Part shown: positions 8,643 through 17,013 of the stretch, in pieces | Layout of the letters: the number at the start of each line of letters is the position of its first letter | How positions within the stretch are numbered: the stretch's first letter is position 1 | Assembly: GCF_018603905.1 (NCBI RefSeq) | Contig: NZ_JAHFZZ010000022.1 | Span: 1 to 64,000, forward strand | Reading direction: 5' to 3' | Length of the DNA stretch: 64,000 nucleotides | Source of the DNA: Nonomuraea sp. NEAU-A123 | GTDB taxonomy: Bacteria > Actinomycetota > Actinomycetes > Streptosporangiales > Streptosporangiaceae | Translations under genes and position numbers: made by a program | Notes under the pieces: model-generated | Told to the model about the DNA's origin: nothing | The model's input: only the letters and a program-made list of their open reading frames with translations | Database searches by the model: none

Positions 8643-9395
8643 GTGTCTGAAGTCCCGGTTCCCCACGAGCCCCCGATCTATCGACGCATCGCCGACGGTC
8701 TCCGCTCCCGGATTCTGTCCGGCGAACTGCGCGACGGGGATCGGCTACCGGGCGAGAACACGCTCATGGCCGACTACGGGATCGCCCGCGCCACCGCCAG
8801 GCAGGCGCTCGCCGTACTGATCAACGAGGGGCTGGCGGTTCCGAAGCGAGGCTCGGGGGTCTACGTGCGACTGTTCAAACCAATCCGGCGGCACGGCGCT
8901 CGCCGGCTCTCACGCGAGCAGTGGGGGCAGGGGCACACCATCTGGGACGCCGACACCCGCGGCCGCCCCTTCACCGTGGACGAGGTGGAGGTGGCACGCG
9001 AGCCGGCGGCCGAGGAGGTCGCGGGCGTCCTCGACAGCGGCGAGGTATGGGTACGGCGGCGCCGCTACTCGGTCGACGCCCGGCCCGTGCAGCTCGCCAC
9101 CTCCTACTTCCCCGCCCGCCTGGTCGAGGGCAGCGCCATCACCTCCCTCGACACGGGGCCGGGAGGCGTGTACGCGAGGCTGCGCGATCTCGGCCTGCCG
9201 CCCGCCCACTTCACCGAGGAGGTGCGCGCCAGGATGCCGGGACCACGCGAGACCGGGCTGCTCGGCCTGCCCGGCGGCACTCCGGTGATCGTGATCACCC
9301 GGACCGCCTACACCTCGGCGGGCGTGCCCGTCGAGCTCAACGAGATGGTCCTGGACTCGGCGGCGTACGTACTTCAGTACGACTTCGACGCCTAG
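8643..9395 (+). CDS. GntR/HutC family transcriptional regulator
   Basis: A 250-residue regulator. A winged helix-turn-helix (residues about 10-75) carries the GntR signature SGELRDGDRLPGE and ARATARQALAVL, ending at GSGVYV. The C-terminal UTRA effector domain is of the HutC type, with VWVRRRRYSVD, QLATSYFP and VITRTAYTSAG. The effector is unknown; UTRA domains bind small metabolites. GTG 8643 is chosen because AGAGGGTGG lies upstream and the HTH then starts near residue 10; the open frame from 8529 would add a non-conserved leader. The small gene at 9515 follows in the same direction. Confidence 0.88.
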   Translation: MSEVPVPHEPPIYRRIADGLRSRILSGELRDGDRLPGENTLMADYGIARATARQALAVLINEGLAVPKRGSGVYVRLFKPIRRHGARRLSREQWGQGHTIWDADTRGRPFTVDEVEVAREPAAEEVAGVLDSGEVWVRRRRYSVDARPVQLATSYFPARLVEGSAITSLDTGPGGVYARLRDLGLPPAHFTEEVRARMPGPRETGLLGLPGGTPVIVITRTAYTSAGVPVELNEMVLDSAAYVLQYDFDA

Positions 9396-9428
9396 GTCAA
9401 GCAGAAATGTCAAGCGATAGGTTGACCT
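9394..9428. promoter_or_regulatory. Inverted repeat between gntR and small gene
   Basis: AGGTCAA (9394-9400) and TTGACCT (9422-9428) form an exact inverted repeat around a 21-nt centre. It begins at the gntR stop codon. It could be an operator for the regulator in front of the small gene or a weak terminator. Confidence 0.35.
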
Positions 9429-9514
9429 GTCCCTTGCGATCATTGCCTTCTCTAGAGATGTGACGGACCCTTCAAGGAGATGGAACCTCGCGTGGGTCCC
9501 GGAGGGATGATCAG

Positions 9515-9754
9515 ATGTCCTTTGACCGGCATCTAGCCGACATCGCCCGGGAGTTCGCGCAGTGGACCATCTGGCGGAGCGACGCCGGCCGTTGGTGGGC
9601 CACGCGACATCACCCGCTCAGCGCGGCGCAGCGCGATGCCGGGTGTGCGATGACCATCGACGCCGACGACCCGGAGGGCCTGCGCGAGCAACTCCGGGAC
9701 CAGGAGAGCAGGGCCGGCGAGCACAAGCCGCGAGCCGGTCCGGCGCCTCCGTGA
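9515..9754 (+). CDS. Small conserved hypothetical protein
   Basis: A 79-residue hydrophilic protein with no recognised domain. The N-terminal half (DRHLADIAREFAQWTIWR, then GRWWATR) looks like a compact conserved helix-strand unit and the C-terminus (EGLREQLRDQE) looks helical. A GGAGGG ribosome binding site lies 8 nt before ATG 9515, and codon bias is typical of the genome, so it is most likely real. It follows the GntR regulator by 119 nt on the same strand. Function unknown. Confidence 0.7.
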   Translation: MSFDRHLADIAREFAQWTIWRSDAGRWWATRHHPLSAAQRDAGCAMTIDADDPEGLREQLRDQESRAGEHKPRAGPAPP

Positions 9755-9866
9755 TCGTGTCGCGGCGGACCGTTCCTGCGGTACGCCGCGGACGCGCGCG
9801 AGCAGCCCGGTGCCGGGTCCAGCGTCTCGGCGGCTCCGGCACCGGGCCCCCATAGGGGCCGCGATC

Positions 9867-9905
9867 GCGGAAGCCCCCGACCCGATCGGGGGCGGGGGCT
9901 TCCGC
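9867..9905. terminator. Strong GC-rich terminator hairpin
   Basis: Arms GCGGAAGCCCCCG (9867-9879) and CGGGGGCTTCCGC (9893-9905) are perfectly complementary over 13 bp with a 13-nt loop. It lies between the convergent small gene (ends 9754) and the DivIVA-like gene (ends 9975) and can serve both. Confidence 0.75.
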
Positions 9906-9920
9906 CCGTGGGACGTGAAA

Positions 9921-9946
9921 GGGCCCCGCCACATCGGGCGGGGCCC
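9921..9946. terminator. Second terminator hairpin downstream of DivIVA-like gene
   Basis: GGGCCCCGCC and GGGCGGGGCCC pair around a short ACATC loop, 28 nt past the stop of the minus-strand coiled-coil gene. It is close to the hairpin at 9867, so transcription from both sides is doubly stopped. Confidence 0.7.
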
Positions 9947-9974
9947 TACCTGCTTGTCGGCGGCCGTTCGACGC

Positions 9975-11024
9975 TTAGCGGCGGACGTCCGACAGGCGGC
10001 CGATGATGTCGACGTCCGTGTCGTCGGAGACGGGGCGCGCGACCTCCGCCGTCCGCTCGGCCGGGCTGTCCTCGACGATGACCCGCACGTCGTCCTGCGG
10101 AGCGGGCAGGTGCTCCGGCTCCTCGACCACAACCTCTTCGACGACGGCGTCCTGGACGACGGTGTCAGCGGGCTCCAATGGGGCGGGCTCGGGCGAGCCG
10201 GCCGGCTCGATGACGAGCGGGCCCGCCTTGCTCTCGGTGTGCATGAGGTCGCCGAGCACGGAGCTGATCTCGGTCAGCCTCCGCACGACCTCCGTGTGCG
10301 TGTTGCTCAGGTATTCGACGCGCCGGCCCGCGTGCTCGTCGAGCGACTCGGCCCGCTGCCGCGCCGACTCGAGCGTCGACTCGGCCTCGGTGCGAGCGCT
10401 CGTGAGGGTCCGCTCGGCCTCCGAGCCGGCGGACTCCAGGAGCTGCTCGGCCTCCTGCTTGGCGGAGGTGAGCACGCTGTCGGCCTCGGCCCGCGCCTCC
10501 CGCAGGGTGTCCTCCGCCTCCGTGCGCGCGCTGGTCAGCTTCTCCTCGGCGTCGGCGCCCGCCTGAGCCAGCATGCGCTCGGCGGCCCCCGTCGCCTCGC
10601 CCACGCGCCGCTCGGCCTCCGACTGAGCGGAGGTCAGCATGTTGTCCGCCGTCTCACGCGCGGAGGTGACCAGCCGGTCGGCCTCCGACTTGGCGGCGTC
10701 ACGCACGCTGACGGCCTCGGCCTCGGCGTCTTCCTTCTTGGCGGCGGCTTCCTCTTCCCCCAGCCGGAGAATCTGCGCCAGCCTGGGGCTGAGGTCCTCG
10801 TAGCTCTGCGGCGCCTCCACCATGCGCCGTCTGGCCTCCGCCAGCTCGACGCGGCCCTGCTCGGCCTGGTCGATCGCCCGCGCCAGCCGCTCTTCCAGAT
10901 CTCGGACTTGGTTACGGGTACGGATCATGTAGTCGTGTACCTGACGGCGGTTGTAGCCGCGCATCACGACTTCGAAGGTGTCCTCTTGCATCAGATCGGG
11001 AATGCTCTCGTGCTGGTTTGTCAT
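9975..11024 (-). CDS. DivIVA-domain coiled-coil protein with hendecad repeats
   Basis: A 349-residue cytoskeleton-like protein. Residues about 12-60 form a DivIVA-type membrane-targeting start (FEVVMRGYNRRQVHDYM) and a first coiled coil. After a short break (QSYEDLSPRL) comes a long helix in which residues 110-230 are eleven consecutive 11-residue units in perfect register (for example SARTEAEDTLR, SAKQEAEQLLE). The C-terminal third is acidic and Pro-rich and ends IGRLSDVRR. DivIVA, FilP and Scy-type proteins organise polar growth or division sites in actinomycetes; a similar structural role is inferred. ATG 11024 places the DivIVA motif at the N-terminus. Monocistronic, with two terminators after it. 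Confidence 0.85.
   Translation of the reverse strand: MTNQHESIPDLMQEDTFEVVMRGYNRRQVHDYMIRTRNQVRDLEERLARAIDQAEQGRVELAEARRRMVEAPQSYEDLSPRLAQILRLGEEEAAAKKEDAEAEAVSVRDAAKSEADRLVTSARETADNMLTSAQSEAERRVGEATGAAERMLAQAGADAEEKLTSARTEAEDTLREARAEADSVLTSAKQEAEQLLESAGSEAERTLTSARTEAESTLESARQRAESLDEHAGRRVEYLSNTHTEVVRRLTEISSVLGDLMHTESKAGPLVIEPAGSPEPAPLEPADTVVQDAVVEEVVVEEPEHLPAPQDDVRVIVEDSPAERTAEVARPVSDDTDVDIIGRLSDVRR
10335..10697 (-). repeat. Eleven in-register 33-bp coding repeats (hendecads)
   Basis: Codons 110-230 of the DivIVA-like gene encode eleven 11-residue units, most with Ser-Ala at positions 1-2, Ala-Glu (or Ala-Asp) at 6-7 and Leu at position 10. Period 11 packs as a nearly straight coiled coil, unlike heptads. 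Confidence 0.85.
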
Positions 11025-11171
11025 GGGGGTTACCTAAGGGTTTGCGTGAGGCGGGGGAAACCGGCAGCTTGTAAGGGTCTGGCGACGAGACGTCAGGAAT
11101 CGACTTTCCTGCCATCTGCCCACGTCCGCAACCGGAACACCAGACCTCGGCCGGGAATTACGATGTGACGG

Positions 11172-11693
11172 GTGTACATCGCTGCATTGGACAACGGGGC
11201 AGTCCCGGACATTCATCCCGAGGCGTACATCGCGCCAGGCGCCGTCGTGGTGGGCAGGGTGCGAGTGGGCCGGGCGTCCAGCATCTGGTACGGCTCCGTT
11301 CTCCGGGGTGACGACGAGCGAATAGAGATCGGCGAGGAGTGCAACGTACAGGATCTGTGCTGCCTCCATTCTGACCCGGGCGAGCCGGCGATCTTGGAGC
11401 ACCGGGTCAGTCTCGGCCACAAGGCCATGGTGCACGGCGCCCATGTGGAGTCCGGAGCGCTGATCGGCATCGGCGCGATCGTGCTCGGTGGCGCCCGCAT
11501 CGGCGCGGGCACTCTGGTCGCGGCCGGCGCCCTGGTCGGGCCGGGCAAGAAGATCCCGGCCGGGGTGTTGGTCGCCGGGGTGCCAGGAAAAATTGTGCGC
11601 GAGCTCACCGACGACGACCGGGCGAGCTTCGCGAACACGCCGGACAACTACATGGCCAAGGCGCTCAGGCACCGGACGGCGTCACCACTTTGA
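11172..11693 (+). CDS. Gamma carbonic anhydrase family protein
   Basis: A 173-residue left-handed beta-helix protein with hexapeptide repeats across residues 12-155. The three metal histidines of gamma carbonic anhydrases are present as His66 (CCLHSD), His83 and His88 (LGHKAMVHGAH), and the GSVLRGD motif with Arg45/Asp47 is intact. It probably hydrates CO2 or belongs to the related CaiE/PaaY acyl-transfer group; metal site conservation favours carbonic anhydrase-like metal binding. The GTG at 11172 starts the first hexapeptide turn. It is divergent from the DivIVA gene and its last 29 nt overlap the convergent lipoprotein gene. Confidence 0.88.
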   Translation: MYIAALDNGAVPDIHPEAYIAPGAVVVGRVRVGRASSIWYGSVLRGDDERIEIGEECNVQDLCCLHSDPGEPAILEHRVSLGHKAMVHGAHVESGALIGIGAIVLGGARIGAGTLVAAGALVGPGKKIPAGVLVAGVPGKIVRELTDDDRASFANTPDNYMAKALRHRTASPL

Positions 11694-12576
11694 TCAGGAC
11701 GTCGTCCGGCACCGACGCGGTGTTGAGCGGGTCCACGTAGTCGGGCAGCTCGGGCCGGAGAAACCGGACGAAGTCGACGGTCATCTTGAGGTCGGGCGTG
11801 CCTTTGACCTGTTTGGCGTTGCCCTTGGAGGGGTCCTTCTTGAGCGCGCCGTAGCTGTCCCAGTCGGTGTAGGCGGTCATGCCCCACTGCAGCACTTCGG
11901 GCAGCTCCGAAGGCCAGCGCCCGCCGACCTTCCAGGCGCCGCCGTCCTCCTTGTACAGGGCCACCGCGAGGCGCCCGACCCTGGCCAGGACGAGTTCCAC
12001 CCAGCCACTCTTGATCTTGGTTTCGTGCGGCCCGGAACTGCCGTCCTTGGTGTACGTCATCTCCAGCCGGCCGCTCTCGTCGGCCGTGCCGGTGGTGACC
12101 GACATCCAGTTCGCCTTCGCGTACGAATTGGGCACCCTGGCCATCAGGCCGCCGAGCGAGAACTTCCGCGTGGGCTTGACGCCCTTCTTACCCTCGACCT
12201 TGAGCCGCGCGTGCATGACGATGTCCCCGGCGAGTTCCTGGTACACGAACGGGCCGCGGAAGCCGTCGAACCAGGCGGAAACCTTGGGCTCCAGGTATAA
12301 CGAGCCCTTGGCGGTCGTGTTCACGTCGAGTTTGGCGATCCGATCGAGATCCTTTTCGGTCTCGCTCAGCTTGCTCCACACCGACAGACCGGTGGCGGCG
12401 GCGAACTCGTCCGACGCCGAGCCCACCTCTCCCCCGGGCGCGGGCGGTGCCGCGTCCTTCAGGGTCAGCACGCCGGGGCCGGTGGGGGTCGGCTGCGCCG
12501 AGGTCGCCGTCCCGCACCCGGCGAGCACGCCCACGACCGCCAGAACCCCAGCCATTGTTGCCCTCATGGCGGACAT
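11665..12576 (-). CDS. Secreted lipoprotein of unknown function
   Basis: A 303-residue lipoprotein: signal VLAVVGVLAGCG (lipobox LAGC), a Thr/Pro-rich spacer, then one beta-rich domain of about 230 residues. Segments such as VSAWFDGFRGPFVYQELAGD and SGWVELVLARVG, and a late mention of Asp/Trp-rich loops, resemble concanavalin-like (DUF1349-type) jelly-roll domains, but the match is by eye only. ATG 12576 and ATG 12567 are both usable. The 3' end overlaps the gamma carbonic anhydrase gene by 29 nt tail to tail. The next gene (12621) is divergent with only 44 nt between, so the two promoters must overlap. Confidence 0.75.
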   Translation of the reverse strand: MSAMRATMAGVLAVVGVLAGCGTATSAQPTPTGPGVLTLKDAAPPAPGGEVGSASDEFAAATGLSVWSKLSETEKDLDRIAKLDVNTTAKGSLYLEPKVSAWFDGFRGPFVYQELAGDIVMHARLKVEGKKGVKPTRKFSLGGLMARVPNSYAKANWMSVTTGTADESGRLEMTYTKDGSSGPHETKIKSGWVELVLARVGRLAVALYKEDGGAWKVGGRWPSELPEVLQWGMTAYTDWDSYGALKKDPSKGNAKQVKGTPDLKMTVDFVRFLRPELPDYVDPLNTASVPDDVLIKVVTPSGA

Positions 12577-12620
12577 TCTGCCGTGTAAAGCCCATTGTCG
12601 ATTCCGATCGGACCAGTACG

Positions 12621-14207
12621 ATGGCCGCCGTGCGCTCCTGGAATGCGTTCACCGCCGTCGAGGCGGAGGTCCGCGCGATGGTCGCGGACCCGCGCTGGCA
12701 GGGGCTTCCCGTGCCCGTACGCGCCCAGGTGATCGCGGCCAGGGCCCTGGTGACGCCCGAGGGCGACAGATGGCTGTTCGGGACGCACGCGCGCTGGTAT
12801 CTGCACGATCCCGCCGACGGCCGCTGGCACCTCTCACCGCCGCCCAGAGACGCTCTTACCCGCAACGCGGGGCACCCCGCCGCGGTGCTGCCCGCCCGGG
12901 TGATACCGCGCGGGCCCGACTTCGCCGCCGAGCCCGGCTCCACCCAGGCGTTCGTCGGCCCCGACGTGCCCCACGCGCTCACCGACCGGATCCGGCTGCT
13001 GCTGCGGGGCGAGGAACGCCGCTCCGAGCGCGACTACCCGCTGAGCGCCTTCAACGAGATCTTCGCCAGAGACGTGCCGAGCACGGTCGCCGCGATCTGG
13101 GGGACGATCATGTGGTGCGCGTACGCGCCCGCCTTCGACGGCAACGAGCGGCTCATCACGGCCTTCGGCGAATATCTGCGGCGGCCGCTTCCCGGTGACG
13201 AGTGGGTGCGCTGGCTGCCCGCGCCGCCGCTGCTCGACCTCGTCACGCTCGTCTCCGAGCGGCTGCGCGCGGGCCACTCCCGCGCCGCGCTCCGGCTGGC
13301 CGCGATGATGGCCGACACGGCCCAGATCCTGCTGTCGGACCCCCGGTTCAGGCCGCGCGCGCTGGCGCTGCTCACGATGGTGGAGCCCACGCTCAGACAG
13401 CCCCACCTGGACGACCGCGCGGCCCTGCGCGACGACCACACGGTACGGCAGGCGTGGCTCGACCGGCTGCCGGAGCGGCTGGGCAGGGCGGTGCTGGTGG
13501 AGACCGATCCCGAGGCGCACTTCCGCCACACCGTGTACGACCTGGTCGAGGCGCTGGACTTCACCACCGAACCGTCCCGGGCGGCGGCCGCCTTCCTGGC
13601 GGACCTCTCCGACTCGCGGGGGCTGCTTCCCGGGTACCTGGACCACCGGTTGCGGCGGGCGTACGACGAACTCGCCAAGGCGGGACTGACGAGCACCTCG
13701 GCAGCGGAGACCACCCAACCGGAGGGCTTCCCCACGCGGACACCACCGCCCTACCCGTGGCGCGCCGACCCACCGGAGACGGGCGCCTACGCGGTGCCCT
13801 CTTCGTGGACCGGGGTCAGCGACCGGGGGAACGCTCACGCCATGCCGGAAACAGGCGCTCACATGGTGCCGGGGACGGGCACCCACGGCGCACGGCAGCC
13901 GGGCGCCTCTGGCGCGCCGGAAACAGGCGCTCACGCCGTACCGGAAACGGGCGCTCACTTGGTGCCGGGGACAGGCGCTCATGGCGTGCCGAGGGCGGCG
14001 GCGTCTGTGCGGGAGGAGGCGCGGGCGTCAGGATCCGGTGTTGAGCCGCCCGATCGGGCGGCGGCGGCGGCCGTGCTGGGGGCCGCGTACGCCGTCGGGC
14101 TGGCGTGGGGGAGGCTCACGGGCGCGCGGGTGCCGGAGCGCGGGTTCGCGGGAGCGGCGGCGCTCGTCCACCGCTTGATCCCAGAACGCGATGACATGCA
14201 CTCCTAA
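12621..14207 (+). CDS. Large actinobacterial protein of unknown function with Pro/Gly/Ala-rich repeats
   Basis: A 528-residue protein not recognised as a named family. Residues 1-50 resemble a helical start followed by a small beta unit (DRWLFGTHARWYLHD). Residues about 130-375 are helical and contain WGTIMWCAYAPAF and HTVYDLVEALDF. Residues about 385-460 are low complexity: PETGAHAVPETGAHLVPGTG and variants repeated about six times. The last 60 residues are an Ala-rich helix region ending ERDDMHS. ATG 12621 lies 44 nt from the divergent lipoprotein start. The repeats look like recent in-frame expansion. No signal peptide. Confidence 0.7.
   Translation: MAAVRSWNAFTAVEAEVRAMVADPRWQGLPVPVRAQVIAARALVTPEGDRWLFGTHARWYLHDPADGRWHLSPPPRDALTRNAGHPAAVLPARVIPRGPDFAAEPGSTQAFVGPDVPHALTDRIRLLLRGEERRSERDYPLSAFNEIFARDVPSTVAAIWGTIMWCAYAPAFDGNERLITAFGEYLRRPLPGDEWVRWLPAPPLLDLVTLVSERLRAGHSRAALRLAAMMADTAQILLSDPRFRPRALALLTMVEPTLRQPHLDDRAALRDDHTVRQAWLDRLPERLGRAVLVETDPEAHFRHTVYDLVEALDFTTEPSRAAAAFLADLSDSRGLLPGYLDHRLRRAYDELAKAGLTSTSAAETTQPEGFPTRTPPPYPWRADPPETGAYAVPSSWTGVSDRGNAHAMPETGAHMVPGTGTHGARQPGASGAPETGAHAVPETGAHLVPGTGAHGVPRAAASVREEARASGSGVEPPDRAAAAAVLGAAYAVGLAWGRLTGARVPERGFAGAAALVHRLIPERDDMHS
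13775..13992 (+). repeat. Degenerate coding repeats (GAH(A/M/L)VP units)
   Basis: Inside the 528-residue gene a unit reading (P)ETGAHxVP or GTGAHGxP recurs about six times. At DNA level the core GGAAAC(A/G)GGCGCTCAC is repeated almost unchanged, pointing to tandem expansion rather than slow divergence. Confidence 0.7.
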
Positions 14208-14421
14208 ACCACTAATACCGCTATTTCACCCTAACCCCGCCTATAGCCTTCTAACACTTGAGACAACGCACCATTAGCTGAATTGTGATCTCGGATTCGG
14301 GAAATGATCCCCATGGGGCCCAGGTGGCGTTCAAAGGAATGACTCCGATGGGCCATGTCGCCCGCAGGGCCCCCGCCGTAACCTCGTAGAGGGTGTGGGC
14401 TGCGGAAGGAAGGACGACGCG

Positions 14422-14583
14422 GTGGGGCACGATGACCTGGACTCTCGGGTCCACGACCGTGTCGCGTTGGACGAGATTGCGCTCTACGCTGAGGTGCTCA
14501 CCGCCGTCGCTATCAGTGAGCGGCGGCTGACCTTGGACGAGCTCGACGACGCGCTCGGATTGCGGACTTCGGCGAGTCGCTGA
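14422..14583 (+). CDS. Small conserved actinobacterial protein
   Basis: A 53-residue acidic protein: two predicted helices, the first DEIALYAEVLTAVAIS and the second TLDELDDALGL, which together look like a truncated winged-helix or a small helical adaptor. GTG 14422 follows AAGGAAGG by 8 nt; an in-frame ATG at 14395 would add nine unlikely residues. Similar very short proteins ending in the ELDxALGL pattern are familiar from actinomycete genomes but have no assigned role. A terminator hairpin follows at 14604. Confidence 0.7.
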   Translation: MGHDDLDSRVHDRVALDEIALYAEVLTAVAISERRLTLDELDDALGLRTSASR

Positions 14584-14603
14584 AGACCATCACTAATGAC
14601 CTA

Positions 14604-14630
14604 GTCCCGGATCCCCAAGGGGTCCGGGAC
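14604..14630 (+). terminator. Terminator hairpin after small gene
   Basis: GTCCCGGATCCCC and GGGGTCCGGGAC pair (one bulge) around a short AA loop, 20 nt after the stop at 14583. Confidence 0.7.
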
Positions 14631-14692
14631 GGTGGTTTCCGGGGATGGTGCACTACCGCACAACATAACTAGTTAGGTGCGCGCGCTGTCTC

Positions 14693-14974
14693 CTACGAAC
14701 GGACGAGACGCGCGATCGCCGCCGACGCTTCTTTGACCTTCGCCTCCGCCTCGGGCCCGCCGGTGTTGATGGCGTCGGCCACGCAGTGCGAGATGTGCTC
14801 CTCAAGCAGCCCGAGAGCCACCGCCTGCAGCGCCCGCGTCGCCGCGGACACCTGGGTCAGCACGTCAATGCAGTAGGCGTCGTCGTCGACCATCCGCTGC
14901 AGACCTCTGATCTGCCCCTCGATCCGCCTGAGCCGCGTCAGATATGCCTGCTTGTCTCCGCTGTACCCATGCAT
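14693..14974 (-). CDS. csoR: CsoR-type copper-sensing repressor
   Basis: A 93-residue all-helical metal-sensing repressor. The Cu(I) ligand set of CsoR is complete: Cys35 in DAYCIDVLTQ, His60 and Cys64 in EEHISHC. The family start KQAYLTRLRRIEGQIRGLQRMV is clear. It should release DNA on Cu(I) binding to derepress copper efflux genes, but no copper ATPase or chaperone is in the window, so its target is elsewhere. ATG 14974 is chosen over the upstream 15034 because the family starts about five residues before KQAYL. It lies 29 nt downstream of the glycosyltransferase stop on the same strand. Confidence 0.92.
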   Translation of the reverse strand: MHGYSGDKQAYLTRLRRIEGQIRGLQRMVDDDAYCIDVLTQVSAATRALQAVALGLLEEHISHCVADAINTGGPEAEAKVKEASAAIARLVRS

Positions 14975-15003
14975 GCTCCTACGGTACCCGTAACCCGTAT
15001 CAA

Positions 15004-16071
15004 TCAGCGGAGGTCGCTGAGCAGCTTCTCCCACTGCTCGCCCACTTCAGCCGCCTCGTGCCGGATGGCCGTCTCCAGCGCGCCCGCGGCCAGCGAACGG
15101 CGCCGGCGCTCGTCGTCGATCAGCGCGAGCAGCGCGGCCGCGAACAGCTCCAGCCCGCCGTCGCCCTCCGGCACCAGCACCCCGTTGTAGCCGGTGGCCA
15201 CGAACTCGTTCGGCCCCCTGGCCCCGTCGAAGGCCACCACCGGCACCCCGCAGCCCATGGCCTCCAGCACGGACATGCCCAGATCGGCGGTGCGTGAGGT
15301 GTTGGCCACGATCGACGCCTTGGCGAACTCCCCCGCCAGGTCCGGGGTGACGCCCATGAAGTAGACGTGGTTGTGCAGGTCGAGCTCCCGGACGAGCGCG
15401 CGCAGCCGCCGCTCCTCGGGGCCCCCGCCGTACAGTCTCAGCCGCCAGTCCGGCCGCTTGTCGGCGACGGTGGCGAACGCCCTGATCAGCCTGTCGTACG
15501 CCTTGGGGGGCTCCCACCTGCCGCCCGCCGCGACGATGCGGTTGTCCATCCGCGAGCGCGGCCACGGCCCGCTGGGAAGCGCGTCCGGCACGACGTGTAC
15601 GGGCGCCCCTTCGCCCAGCAGCCCGCGCCACTCCTCCTGCGCGCTGTCGGTGGCCGTGACGACGGCGTCGAGACGCGGATAGTAGCGCTGGACGGGCCCG
15701 AGTATCGCCGGACGCGCCCACTCCCTGGCGAGCCTGAGCGTCTCCCGTGGCGCGTGCCTGGCCGCCTGGACGCTCAACCCCGGTCTGGTGGTGATGAGGA
15801 CGTCGGTCTTGAGGTTGCGCAGCACCCGCCACAGCGCCACCTCGGTGCGTACCTGCCCCCTCGGCAGCAGGTGCCTGACCCCGGGCCGGAGGTCGACCAC
15901 GGAGCGCATGGCCACCTTCGGGCCCACGGGGAAGAAGGGCTTGTCCTTCTGCCGCCGGAGGCTGATCACCTCGACGTCGTGGCGGTCGGAGAGGGCGGTG
16001 GCGAAGTTCAGGGTGGAGCGCACGTCGCCACGCATGGCGTACGCGGACGAGACGAAGATGCTGACCTTCAC
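15004..16071 (-). CDS. Glycosyltransferase family 4 protein
   Basis: A 355-residue GT-B glycosyltransferase. The N-terminal acceptor domain starts MKVSIFVSSAYAMRGDVR; the C-terminal GT4 donor domain has GGRWEPPKAYDRLI near residue 185, LRLYGGGPEERRL near 215, and the EX7E-type signature around SVLEAMGCGVPVVAFDGARGPNEF near 275. It probably transfers a sugar to a cell-surface glycan or lipid; donor and acceptor unknown. ATGA overlap (16068-16071) with the upstream 266-residue gene shows translational coupling, so the two products likely work on the same pathway. Confidence 0.88.
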   Translation of the reverse strand: MKVSIFVSSAYAMRGDVRSTLNFATALSDRHDVEVISLRRQKDKPFFPVGPKVAMRSVVDLRPGVRHLLPRGQVRTEVALWRVLRNLKTDVLITTRPGLSVQAARHAPRETLRLAREWARPAILGPVQRYYPRLDAVVTATDSAQEEWRGLLGEGAPVHVVPDALPSGPWPRSRMDNRIVAAGGRWEPPKAYDRLIRAFATVADKRPDWRLRLYGGGPEERRLRALVRELDLHNHVYFMGVTPDLAGEFAKASIVANTSRTADLGMSVLEAMGCGVPVVAFDGARGPNEFVATGYNGVLVPEGDGGLELFAAALLALIDDERRRRSLAAGALETAIRHEAAEVGEQWEKLLSDLR

Positions 16072-16868
16072 CTGCCCACCTCGATCCGCAGCTCGTCGTC
16101 GGCGGTGTAGGCGGGACGGACGGCCACCCCGTCGACCCGGGCCGACGGGTAGTGCAGCCGGCGGCGCTTGCCGTCTATGTCGTCGAGCCGGGCGCCCAGC
16201 ATCATGGGCGTCGGCACGCCCTCGACCTCCAGCGACGGCTCCCAGACGCCCGAGGACTCCGAATCGGCCTCGACCACGTCGACCAAGGAGAACGCGGCGT
16301 GGAAGCGCACCCCCTGCACGGTGGCCACCGTGCGGATGGTCGTCCCGGCGGGCTGCTCACGCTGGAGCGCCAGCCTGGCCTCGTGACGCGAGTCGTCGTC
16401 CTCGAGGCCGGTGTAGGCGAGCAGACCCATCACCTCGAACCGGCCCTCCCTGAACCAGATCGAGCGCACCTCCGCCGCCGGCTCGGCGTCGGCTATCTTC
16501 AGCGCCAGGAAACCGTTGCGCGTGCGATAAGAGCGATAGGCGAGGGTCCGCTTGCACAGGGCGTAGGCGTCGAGGTGGTCGAGTGAGAAGCCCGGGTCGA
16601 TGCTGCGCAGCCGCGAACGTTTGCCGTCGCGGCGCAGATAGGCGTCCCAGCGGCCGGGGCTGAGCATCAGCGGCGCCAGTGACACCGCCAGGCTGGCCTC
16701 GCGCGTCCTGGCGCCCGGCGTGCCGAGCAGCACGTCACGCTCGACCCCCGTCGTCCGGTGCCTGAGCACGAGCTCGGTGCCTTCCCTCAGCGGCTCCTCG
16801 ATCGCGAGTCGCAGGGAGAGCACGTCGGCGAGCGTGACTTCCGCGTCTGTGACGACGACGCGCATCAC
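16068..16868 (-). CDS. Hypothetical protein coupled to glycosyltransferase
   Basis: A 266-residue protein without a recognised domain, apparently cytoplasmic, mostly beta-strand with a clear basic patch (RRDGKRSRLRSID). Motifs LAYRSYRTRNGFLALKI near residue 110 and FEVMGLLAYTGLE near 145 look like those found in N-terminal or accessory domains beside teichoic-acid-type transferases, but this is a weak impression. GTG 16868 and ATG 16865 are adjacent start choices behind GGAGGGGG. It overlaps the GT4 gene by 4 nt. Confidence 0.65.
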   Translation of the reverse strand: MMRVVVTDAEVTLADVLSLRLAIEEPLREGTELVLRHRTTGVERDVLLGTPGARTREASLAVSLAPLMLSPGRWDAYLRRDGKRSRLRSIDPGFSLDHLDAYALCKRTLAYRSYRTRNGFLALKIADAEPAAEVRSIWFREGRFEVMGLLAYTGLEDDDSRHEARLALQREQPAGTTIRTVATVQGVRFHAAFSLVDVVEADSESSGVWEPSLEVEGVPTPMMLGARLDDIDGKRRRLHYPSARVDGVAVRPAYTADDELRIEVGR

Positions 16869-16970
16869 GAGCCCCCTCCCCGTCGAATGAAGCCATGCGA
16901 CGTTGAGGTTACCGTGATTTTCCCGTTATGTGGATGGCAGTTTTCCTCCACTCGGCCCTCCTGACGTGCG

Positions 16971-17001
16971 GAACTCCTCTACAAGCCCTGTAGAGGAGTC
17001 C
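16971..17001 (-). terminator. Terminator hairpin after etfD
   Basis: ACTCCTCTACA and TGTAGAGGAGT are perfectly complementary over 11 bp around a 5-nt AGCCC centre, starting 13 nt past the etfD stop codon. Confidence 0.75.
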
Positions 17002-17013
17002 GACTTTTCCGCG

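Noticed and set aside
12834..13982. 382-residue minus-strand frame
   Set aside because: Antisense shadow of the 528-residue gene; Arg/Pro-rich composition typical of high-GC shadows.
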